NCBI GenBank assembly: GCA_003439945.1
Contig: QVRM01004789.1
Location: 1 to 64,000, forward strand
Direction of reading: 5' to 3'
DNA length: 64,000 nucleotides
DNA from: Dermanyssus gallinae
Taxonomy: Eukaryota > Arthropoda > Arachnida > Mesostigmata > Dermanyssidae
The first letter of the stretch is position 1; each line of letters opens with the position of its first letter. The notes under the pieces were generated by a model. It ran no database searches, was not told where the DNA came from, and saw nothing but the letters and a program-made list of their open reading frames with translations. The translations under genes and the position numbers were made by a program. Below, piece by piece: positions 41,801-52,500 of this stretch.

Positions 41801-42385
41801 GTCATAAATATATTTGTAGTTGTAACAGCAATCGAATATTCATTCATCGCAATTATAGGAATTACATTAAACAGTAATAATACAAATAATAATAATAATA
41901 AATTTATTATTAGATATACGCGACCGTGCTCTGGTAAACGCCTTACAGACATACGCCATGAAATGAAATAATAATTTATTATCGGATAATAAATTGCACT
42001 TTAAAAAATAAAAGTGTAAACATTCCCAAATGTTGAACCCCGATTCCTGCTCTCTACCAGCCGCTAGCATCCGAGCCGCCTCGTAGTGCTCCTCTGAACG
42101 GAGTTGTATAAGTATTCAAAATCATAGTGGCGCGATACTCATTACTCTTTAATAGTGATAGTTGTAATAGTTGGACTAGTAGTAGAAGTTCTACATCGAG
42201 GTAAAGCGCAATCGGTTCCTTTAAAATACTGGCTGTAACATATTTATCAATAAAAAAAAATAGAGGTTCTACTGTCGATCAAGTTCTCACCGACTATAGT
42301 CTATGGCCAGAACAAATGTGCTCTTTTCGATCGTTTTGCTGTTGGTCAATCGCAGCTGACTCAATGAGCTGCCGATGAGAGTCAT
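35887..42385 (-). CDS. WDR89: WD repeat-containing protein 89
   Basis: This is a WD40 beta-propeller protein; its biochemical role is poorly known. Exons (minus, phases consistent) are 42385-42291, 41750-41648, 39352-39232, 38313-38129, 37587-37456, 37030-36866 and 36213-35887 or 35920. Family landmarks are the start MTLIGSSLSQL..., FVDENSVMCCSSDGYLRLWD, IACAGSETVKDDAFILFWDIRD, ESHSKDVTQVRFHPTERGLL, GVDGLVNVFDIDEE and WTAGEDGVVCCW. Two readings of the 3' end exist. Reading through gives about 375 residues ending ITHIVF. Alternatively a DDLK|GTACGC donor at 35920 leads to a further exon I cannot see. Human WDR89 has 387 residues. The exon 6 donor (GAG|GTCTGC) is weak but keeps phase. There is no frame disruption. 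The introns are long and carry a retroelement-like patch. Confidence 0.9.
40070..41400 (+). mobile_element. GC-richer retroelement-like segment in WDR89 intron 2
   Basis: This stretch is clearly richer in GC than the flanking intron. It holds a 197-codon plus-strand open frame (from 40386) rich in Arg, Ala, Glu and Lys, with charged helical sequence such as RRAETAMDAEEKIGG. The composition would suit the ORF1/gag part of a LINE, but no zinc knuckle or RT motif is visible. Treat it as an unclassified inserted element. Confidence 0.35.
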
Positions 42386-43720
42386 CTTCGTTGACCACTG
42401 GATTCTGTCCACTCAGGGATTTCTTCACTCCAGCCGTTGAAATGCCTGGACACAGGTTAATTGCTGTCCTAGTAGTAGTCACAACAGTGGTACTAATAGT
42501 AGTAGCCGTGGTACTCGGAAGTATGTTGTGGTTGTTGCTGTTGTCGTTGTCGTTGTTGTTGTTGTTGTTATACAGACTGCGGCATTAGAAATAACTGTAG
42601 AAGCCAGCTTCAGGGAAGAAAATCACAGGCAGAATCTGTAAACGCATATGCATAAATAGATCAATAGATAGATCAACAAATTAATTAGCACCAACAACAA
42701 TAGCAACAGCACCTCATCAACAACACCTCCGCGCCGGTCGGGAGTCGTATCTCGTCTAAGTTAATCTCTATACTAATAACAATATTAAATATTAAAGCAC
42801 ACAACTGCCGGTATTAGCTCTAGTCTATTACGGGATGATGAGCATTGTCATCTGTCATCACACGACGATGGACACACTATGGACACAGGCCGGCGTAGAA
42901 ACCAGACGAGCAAAGGGTTTTCCGTTCATTTCGCATGCTTCTAGCCAGGCGACTCACTCACAGGCGAGTTGCGCGCGCTCCATATAATGTTTTCATGTCT
43001 GACGCTGTTTCGTCACGCTTTGTCGCGCTATCGCGTATTCCCAATCGAAATGTATTTATATGCCACCGGCCTCTGTTGTGTTCTGTGGGCGGCTTAGTTA
43101 CTCTTTCCCTTCTTATATATTTGGAATTACTATCTAACCAACTACGGGCGGGGCGGCGTATTCGCCCCGACACGCGCGATTGTTTGTGTGTACCTGTGTA
43201 TGAGGCCCCCTGGAGCGCCGGTTCCCACATCCTTAAGTACTTGCGTAAATACTTCATAGGGAATCCAGACGAGAAGAGATGGTTTGTTCGAATTTTGCCC
43301 ATATAGAAAGAATTTCCAAGCTTCTTCTTTTCTCTGGAGTTTCTCTATAATACGCCACAGCTGACTGACAGACAGACACTCTTCCGTATTAATTGTGTGC
43401 TGCTGCTGTGCTGTTATTAGTATTATTATTTGTTTTCAGTCTTCTTATTGTTATTACATTACAAATACAACTGCTGTCATTACGATTATGCTATCATATG
43501 CGCCGTGTTCGATTGTTCTGTGCTAGTAGTAATGGTATGCACTCGCCGTCCACTTACTTGATGTTCGAAGGCGAAATTCGTCACATCAACACGTTGAGCA
43601 CGTGTGCAGCGCAGAATGAGCTTCAATTTTTGGCGGGCACTCGTCCGGGCGTTCGAATTCGGCTCTCGAAAGCCCCACAACTAGGGAAGCTTAAAAGTTA
43701 GGATTTTCAAAAGAACGCGT

Positions 43721-43755
<35 letters not shown>

Positions 43756-44360
43756 CACAATGAGCATGCATTTGTGCAGACATATCATAATGCGCAGACA
43801 ACATATTGGACATGCTCAGTCTATTATTAAGTATTTCGAGTGTGAGAAGTAAAAGATTAGACGTGTAAATAACTATCATTTTGCCTACTTTGTGTGCCAG
43901 TGGACACGCATGTAGCTCTTTCAGATAGATCTTACGTGTCTTTAAGGTTAGATAGATTAGGGCAACATGATTTTCTGTTACTTCTTTTAATGTACTCTTT
44001 AGAGAGAAACTGTGACTGCTGATGCTTCAGGGCCACGCTAACTCGACCACAGAGAGAATAGAGTGTCTGTTGCTGTTGTTGTCCTCAGTGGTCGTCCAAG
44101 TAGTTTGCATTTATTTCCCGTAGTAGACAAAAGATACATTAAATAGACAGATAGATATATTGGTACAAGCAACCCTATGGATGTTTTTGACATACTTTCA
44201 GTTGTCCATTGTCGAGTTTTTGCTGTGCGCAACAGATGTATGGTAGGAAAAGTGTTGTGTTTGGCCGCCCGCAGCGACCTAACAGTCGAGCGAACATCAG
44301 GAAAGCAAAAAATTTGAACACCGCGAACAGCTGATCGGTGTGTAAGTAGGCAGGTAGCTT

Positions 44361-44513
44361 ATTCGACTGCGCCTCGCGACCGCAGGAGATATATAGGTGC
44401 GCGTGTTCGAGCCCCACCGTTGCACCAATTTGTATTTATGGGGGTGCGTCTATGAAGCGGTGCGAAGAGCAGTCCCGTGGACGTTAATCTTGGCTGAGGG
44501 TCAGTCCGAAAAG
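44361..44513 (+). repeat. tRNA-derived SINE, family B, copy 3
   Basis: Landmarks are GCGCCTCGCGACCGC, a box-B-like GTGTTCGAGCCCC, TTTATGGGGGTGCGTCTATG, GAAGCGGTGCGAAGAGCAG and GGCTGAGGGTCAGTCCGAAA. The first part of the head is missing. Confidence 0.75.
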
Positions 44514-45599
44514 TCTAGCTTACTCGACTGCGGTTTCAGATTTAAATTGACCGCCAAAATTGCCGTCGATCGCGGTAGCGTATGTCAAAAGCCGACCACC
44601 GCTAAGAATCAAAACAAAAAGCAGACGACCGCTGTAAGAATCCAAATAGATAGCAGACGACCGCTCTATATCGTCTGCTTGTTTGAAAAGTTTATCTCTT
44701 AAAACTCTCATTGTTTTACGGAGTTTTTTTTTTTAACTTCAAGATCATCTTCCACCCTCTACGGGCTTGGAATCGTGTGTGGGTTGTGTGGCGTCTCTTT
44801 GACGTTATTTCTCTATCAAATCGATATATTCATTATTGATCGCCAGATAAACTCAACCATTTGACCGGCTTCATTACTGTCGGTCGTCTGCTAGACTAGA
44901 GCAGACGACGACAATCGATTACGGCTCCCACTCTAACAACAAGTTGTCGCAGATTGGTGGCGGCCATCTTTTTGTTTACAACGATGTCGTAGTTGTTTTG
45001 GCCTCGTAGTGTTTGTTGGTTGCGCTGGCTGTGCTGGTCCGCCGAATGGTGAACTGAGAGCAACCGCAAAGGCTTCGGTCGGTCGGACGCCCGCCTCGCT
45101 TGTTGGTTGTCAATAGGTTCCGAGAGAACCACTCAGTTAGCCAGCTAGTCACACAGACAAACGACTACGAGGAGGAAGAGGAGGCGATGGACGAAACAAG
45201 TCAATACTTGTGAAAAAAACTTGTCAAGTTGTCGACCTCCCTTTCTTCTTCTGCTGCTGCTGCTCGAGACGCCCCGTAACAGGCAGGTCTTTCGTGACGA
45301 TCTTGCGACCAACCAACAGAGCAAGAGTGAGTGCATCGATTGACCTCTGTAGCTCTGCAGATCAGACCAGACCCTCTCTCTGCTCCTCTACATCGATCTA
45401 GAAGCTGAGATTTGACTTCTGAGAGTGGTTGAGCTGAGTTGAGTCGTGCTCGAGCTGTGACCGGCTGGTCGGTGGTGGTGAGTTGGCGCAGTGTCACGCA
45501 TTGTTTCACGCCGCGCTCAGTGAGTGAATCCGTCCGTTCGTTCGTTCATTATTAGTTCACTCACATAGCAGGTGAGGATACTAATACTGTGAACTACTG

Positions 45600-45745
45600 C
45601 GGCGGCGGCGACGGTTATCAATACTACAACAGCAGCAGCAACAACAACAACAACATCGACTCTTTCGATTAGAACAACAGCAACAACAACAACATCGACA
45701 ATTTCGATCAGAACAACAACAAAAACAACAACAACAACGACAACG
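45600..45745. repeat. CAA/CAG-rich ~45-bp tandem units upstream of RSRC2
   Basis: CAACAACAACAACATCGAC followed by TTTCGAT.AGAACAACA is repeated with small changes. It lies 0.7-0.85 kb upstream of the RSRC2 start, probably in the promoter or 5' leader. The frames through it encode low-complexity sequence only. Confidence 0.7.
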
Positions 45746-46442
45746 AACGAGCAAGTGAGTGGAGAGATCCACGAGTGATGACCGCTAGTGGTTAAGCGGC
45801 AGGTGCCAACGTCAAAGGCCAAACGTCGAAGCGTTGATATTTTCATCATTATTCGCCATCATTAACTCATACTATGCACCGATCTGCGTGCGTGGAAACG
45901 TGAAGTCTGTCTTCGAGTCTGTCTGTATGTGTTGGATAACATCAATTGTCAATCAATGTCTGTCTAGATCTGTTTATCTAGCTGTGTCTGTGAGCGAATG
46001 AGCGGCTGGCTCTGTGTGAGTGAATCTGTGTATCTCTGTGTGTGTGTGTGTCTGGTTGTGTTGCTAGCTTACGTGAGTTTTGTGCTTGTGGAGGATTGCG
46101 TCGTCCAGCCATTGATTTGACGTGACGTTCCACTGACCTCTTGCTGCTAGTGACAGCGCTCTGTGGATGCTACGGTGTCTGGATAGAAAGAGAGAGAGAG
46201 AGATCAGACAAAAATACTTTTTCAAAAAGAAAGATACAGACGAAACAGAACAACACGTAGATAATCTAGAATAGAAGACAGACGGAAAACAACAAAAACA
46301 AGAAGACGAAGAAGAGAAGAACAGGAAGAAGACAATCCGAGTAAGAACTAAGTAACTGACTGGCGGATTGATCGAGCGATTGATTGATTGATTGAATAAT
46401 CATTGACTGACTACATTGACGACCTCGGTCTCGACTCACAGA

Positions 46443-46535
46443 ATGGGTCGAAGCGACGACACCCGGGACCATAAACGAAGGTAAGTGCTTATTTGTGCCG
46501 ATAGGGTTAACAACAACAATAGCAGCAGCTGTATA

Positions 46536-46579
<44 letters not shown>

Positions 46580-49500
46580 TTTTTTTCTTTTTTTTCCTAC
46601 TGTTCTTTTGATATAAATTATATCAGCATCGTACATTAGCATAACCTGATGGTACACTTGATATCAGAGGGACAGGAGAAACAAATTATATATATATATA
46701 TATATACATCTTTTGTTTCTCCTGTCTCTGATCATCGATTATAACAGCAGCCTACATTAGCCATAACCTAATGTTATAGTTGTTGAAGGGTGTGCGGTTT
46801 ATTCTTGCAAGGTGACGCTGGGCTCGTTCGCGCATCATGTCGTGTCTTTGCTTCCACAGTCCTGTTGTTCTCTCCGTCAGTATCGAGGGTCACCACATTG
46901 TGGTGATGGCGTCTAGCTGCGTTCACAACCTACTACCGAACATGCTTTTGGGCTGACTCTTAACCAGTGACATTGAGTCTCCACGGAACCGCTGCATTTG
47001 CATTGCTTTGTAAGACGGACCGTCTCCATAAATACAAATGTACAACGCGGGATCGAGCTCGTGTACCTATGTGTCGTCTCCTTCGATCGCGCGAAGGCGC
47101 ACACGAATTATGCAACGCGAACGCCACCGGGCTTGACATTTGAATTACTACTACTACTACTAACTGATCTCTCTGACAGAGAAAATGGCACCGCTGCCGC
47201 CCGTCACAGCGTGCGAGTGAAACACTTGTTTGTGTACTGTTTTATTAGGTCGAGCAAATTGAGTGATTTTATTGGGGTCGATTTTGACGACAACGATTAC
47301 AGCGGGGCTGACTGGTGCGAAACGAGAACGTGTTTTGTTTCTGTTCGCGCGGCCATTCGAAGGAACAGAGTTCCTCATTATGCCTATTACCCAAGGCAGC
47401 AGGGTAACGTAAAGTCCGGCTTGAAGACATTCTTCCTTAACCTAACTAGAGACTAGAAAACGTATGTTATTGCCGTTGTTGTTGTTATTGTTGTTGTTGT
47501 TACTGTCGTTGTTGTTGTTACTGTCGTTGTTGTTGTTACTGTCGTTGTTGTTGTTACTGCTGCTGTCGTTGCTGTCAAGTGGATAAAACGTTTATTGACA
47601 TAGATGTGTACATACACGCATAGATAGATGTTTATATGGATTTTCTTCTGTCCATTGGTAACTATCCCTGCGCGTTCAAGGGCTAAGCTCCTGAGACTGC
47701 CCTTGTTAATCTTGTCGTTTTTCGGTGTTTCGTCTGCCGACTACGCTGGCTGACTCGTAGGCTGCGTTCTCGGCTGAACAAAAAGAACATTCCTCGAGTG
47801 CCAAAATGATTGAGTTTTGTGTTCGTATGCGCGCGAGGACACACATTTTCTATATATAGTAGTAATAACAGTAATAATATTAAACGTATACTTATTTAAG
47901 TTACTTAGCTAAACACCACGCTATGCCACTTTAATCTCTATACCTGGGTTTATTTTATATAAAGGCTTTTTATAATAAATGACTATACCTATAAAAATAA
48001 AAAAGAATTTTTTTTTATATTTTCTACTTTCTGTAGCTCTCTTATTCTCTGTTGTCCCCTGCAAGCTGTGTAGAATTCGGTAGTAATTTCTCTATCGTTT
48101 ATGGAATCGTGGCGGCGATCTGTAGGAGAAGCGCCTGCTGCCACTGTTGTTGGTATTACTTGTAGGTGTTATGGCGATAGCGGTCATTCTCGCCATATGG
48201 ACACGGAGCTTTATGCTACTCGTAACTCGAGGGAGTAGTTGCAACTGTGCAGCCGATGAACCAGCTGGGTGCTTTAGAATATTTCGTCTTGTTATTTGAA
48301 GTTGTAATTCGTCGTCATCTAAGGTCTATATAGGTCATAGACTGACCTTGAAATACAGAGACAGAAACAAACAAACTGCTGCTGCGAGAGAGAAATTAGA
48401 TTGGCATTAATATTATTTGTTTATTTTTTGTCACACTTGTTGAACAGGTGGTACACAATCAACGTTTGTTGTACGCGAATCACATTACCGGGAATATGAA
48501 GGATCGGTGACTGCTTTACTACTACTACTACTACTATTGTTGTTCAGAGTCTGTTTTGGTCTGCAGCATTCCTGACTGGGCATGTGTACATAAGTATGTT
48601 TGCAACGGTTGCTCCTTAGGTTACCAACTGACCGTCAATTAGCCTGTGAAGACTACTATGGACAAGCGCGAAACAATGAGAAAGAGTTGCCTCGGTGTTT
48701 ACTGTGGATTGGATTGGACGTCGTGGCCATAGTAGATTCGATTCTATTCCTAGGAAACACATAGTGTGTAGTACTGCTCCGGCTGTTTTGCGGCCTATCG
48801 CTATTAGCGTAATGCAAGCCGACAAGCTCGGAGAGAGTTTTTAGCTTTCATTTATACTAATTGACCTATGGGGAATAGGGGTGCGTTTTCACTTTCCACA
48901 CCGCCATAACAATACCATTAAACATAAGTATCTCATAATGATGACGGCGGTGATCATACATGCTATATTCCAATCCTACAGTTAAGAGGTTCGGCGTCGT
49001 TATGTATCAACGTAGTGTAAGCAAAAATATATTTTTCTCACCCCGACTGCCAACTATAGAAGCGGCATTGCATTCACACACGGCTAGAGACAGTAGACGT
49101 GTCTCTTTGCGCGTACTGCTTCATTTGTGATTGCCAAACCTTAAATAAACATTTTCGCGCCGTGTCGTTCCACTGCTGGTAGGCCACAATATCTCTCTAG
49201 CTGTTGGCACGGAATGATAGCTGTTCTCAAGATCTGCTTAATTACGTTTTAGCGAGTCTCCCCTTTAGCGTGCTTTACTATCCACCCGTGTCGACAGAGT
49301 TAGGACTCAAATGAGAGGTAGTCACAGTGCAATACCCTCTAGCTTCCCATGCCAAGCGCGTGCCACGAGCATATCATTACATCATCAGTTCTTATCATTA
49401 TTTACTCCGAGGCCTCGGCTTAGTCTTGCTCTTTTAAATGGCTTGTTTTATAACTTTGGGTGTCTCTGTGTGTTGAAATCTCATCAGGAATCTGTAGGCT

Positions 49501-52500
49501 GTCGACTTCATTTCGTTGTGCCACACACGAAAAGGGCAAAAAAGGATGTTAGAGCCCCTATCCATATAGAAGCAGCCACAAGGGAAGTGGTTAGGTCCAA
49601 CATGGTGTCTAGTCACTGAAAGACACCCTTTACCACGACACGAATGATTGCTTTGTACGATTCGACCTTAAACTGTCGAGTTCATGCTGTTCTAATTGTA
49701 TGCTACTATACGCGTCTACTTTACGTTGATATAGGTGTTCTTCTAAAGGACCGGGATCCAGTCTAGCCCTGATCCTGAACTCTGCCCCTTCTTTGTGTTT
49801 ACGGATTATCTCCGGTACGTCACCGTTTACCAATCATTCGGACAAATAGCTAAACTGGTTTAGAGAAGCTGTATAGCTGTATGACAGACTGGTGTCAGCT
49901 CTACTGCTTTAGTCTAACCCAGGGCCTTTATAGGTAAGCTTACCTTCTCCCGTGGTTCGTTATGCTCTCGTTTAATATTCAAATTCTACCTATTATGTAT
50001 ATAGTAGAGCTTTTAAATGCCCCCAATTCACCCTAGGTATAGGGCGATAGGTGCCCTGTGCAGTATGTACTTGAATCGGGGTGACCGAAAAGCACAGTGT
50101 TGTTTGAATCGCTTTGGGATGACCCCTCATGTGTTGCAAGAATCTTCGTTTACCACTAAAAGCTTGAGGAATTCCTCGTCACCCACTGGCGCCCCACTAG
50201 GCGCATGTGTCGTCTTTGTCCAGCTGCCTTGCCACAGCAAGTCTCTCCTGAATCGCGTCGTTCTGTCTTGTTGCAGCCTTTTCCTTTTGAAATCCGCCGA
50301 CAACGGCAATTCGCTGCGTGAGCAGGTGGATCTTCTTGCTGGTGGGATTCTTTAATTTGAAGTGTGCTTGGCACCCTGGGTTCTCGATCTGCCGGGTGTG
50401 GCGTTGTCCATATGCAAGAACGTTAAACGGGCTTTGCATCTGGAGGACAATACCCGATGTACCAAGGCTAATAATAAACAGTGCAGGTTTCAAAGGGGCT
50501 CTCTTTTGAGCTTCGCTCTCGGACTGGATAGGTATTATTTTGTTAAATGACAGCAATGAAGGTTACTTTCTAACCTTTCCGCTATCTGTTGTCTTTCGCC
50601 TGCGTTTTTATTTTATCAGCCTTACGAATAAATCACTCTATATACCGTTAATATTTGCATTTTGATTTGCTTAATATAAATATTGGCCACAACATTTTGC
50701 TTCTTAGTAAGAGCTAAGGGAAGTTTTTGCATGTCTCTCTCTTTCTGGGTGCACTCAGAATTTTTAATTAGACGTTTTTTTTCTAATACCAGTAGTAGTA
50801 TGAATAAAACACATAGCTTTGTTCTTAATTTAAATTATTATTTAATACATTTATTCTTGCATTTTTATTTAATAATTAAAATTGGAAATTGAATACAGAA
50901 ATTATATGGTAGTGTAGTAAGAAAACGGATATTGTTATCAAGACGGAACGCTGTGTGACGTGCTGCAAAAAGCATCGCAGCCTGTCAATGATTTGGTCGC
51001 CATATTGAAACCGGCCCGCGCGTTATCCTTAGATAAGGGGACAAGCCGAGTGCAGTCTTCAGCATAGGAACGATGGATTAAAATCAAAATGTCAAAAGTG
51101 ACACCTATTGCTCAAATTTTGCATTTAGTACTTTTCGATCTTTAGGCCTTCCCGAAGTTTAAACGATTGACCTTTGCGTATTTGTATCGTAGTCGACGAG
51201 TTCAGCTGACCCGCTTAATGTAGCGGTGTCAATGTCCCGTATATTTAACGGACTCTGCATTTGGAAAACAAAGCTCGAAATAGCTGATTTTATGAGACGT
51301 TGGCTCTGCTCTACCCTTTACAGTTACTCAAATCGGGTACAACTTGATAGTAAATAGAGTAACCCTTTTATTTGAGGTTGAGGCAATAACAGGGACGAAG
51401 TATTATTCTTATTTGTTTCTCTCCACCATGCGATCAGTAAGTACCTCTGACAAATAGCGAACTCATCTGTATTCGTCGTACTTACTTTCGGCGGGACATG
51501 TAAACGTGGCGAATTAAGAAAATTGTTCTATTAAACTTTCTTCTTATATGTGGGTCGGCTGTTGAATAGGGACGTTGGACAAATCGACTCAAATCGCGAA
51601 GTAGTTGTTGTTTACAGCTGCTTCTTGAGCGCATTTAGCCGTCATTCCATGACGGGTGACGATAATCCTGAACGTTATTACTACCATTGTATGTGTGATT
51701 CTTATTAGCTTGCATAGATTTACAATAAGTTGAAAAAAAATATGTATATATATGTATGTCAGGAATGTTGTAGATGCATGAGGTGTCACACTTAGCCAAC
51801 ATGTGATCGATATCACGTCACAGTATGTTCAGCGGTCGTCAGTTCCGGTAGCCGGCACACTAGCAGGACACCATAGATCTAATGATGTGCAAGAACTACA
51901 CGATGTGTCCGATGTATATAATCTGGTTTACCCAACCAGAATTTTCGTTGAGCGTTGCTTATTGAGATTAGATAATAAAAGCATATACCGCCGAGAGTGA
52001 GCGACCATGTCACAACTGCGACTGTTGGGGAAACCCGGAGATATCGTCCGGCCCTCAGTGCCTCATTGATATGCCTCACGGCGATTCGAAGCCCGTAGAG
52101 AGGGACGCAGGACGGCCTAGAAACGTTTACGCTGCCAGGGTGGGTATATATATATACTCGTATATATTCTTGACGTGTTTGTAATTGGGACACACTGTGT
52201 GATTGCAGGGACAGACGCTGGTGTCCTGCACGCAGAGACGGACCAGGAAGCGGCGATCTGCAGCAGCATCATCACAGCAGTGGTGGCAGCAGCAGCAACA
52301 GCAACAACGAAAGCAATAGCCATGGCGGCGGTCATCGAGCGTCACGCGATGAGCGTCGCTTCCGTTTGCGGTCCCGCTCCCGGTCCCGTTCGAAGTCGAG
52401 ATCTCGCTCGAGATCGCGCGATCGTTCTACTCGCAACAGAACGCGCAGCCGAAGTCGAAGTCGCGAGACCCGACACACCGGTGACAGTGGCAGCACCAAT

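Larger units (their letters stand above)
42386..46442. other. Divergent intergenic region between WDR89 and RSRC2
   Basis: Both promoters should lie here. Contents include GTT triplet runs near 42520-42570, a short TA array at about 43721-43755 and a SINE family B copy (44361-44513). A CAA/CAG region at 45600-45745 may be RSRC2 leader sequence. No additional gene was recognised. Confidence 0.5.
46481..52208 (+). other. RSRC2 intron 1
   Basis: This 5.7-kb intron holds an inverted repeat around a TA core (46660-46735), a 152-codon plus-strand open frame at 46998-47456 that I do not recognise and a GTT-rich tandem array (47485-47575). It also holds a minus-strand frame of 119 codons (50197-50556) without a known domain, and a SINE family A copy (51940-52124). 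Segments near 50425-50460 and 51240-51295 resemble one another and may belong to one old repeat. Confidence 0.5.

Noticed and set aside
46998..47456. 152-codon open frame in RSRC2 intron 1
   Set aside because: No recognisable motif, mixed composition, and no splice or repeat context; left as unassigned.
50127..50556. Minus-strand frames with basic, Gln-rich sequence
   Set aside because: Possibly an old retroelement ORF1, but no zinc knuckle or RT block supports it.
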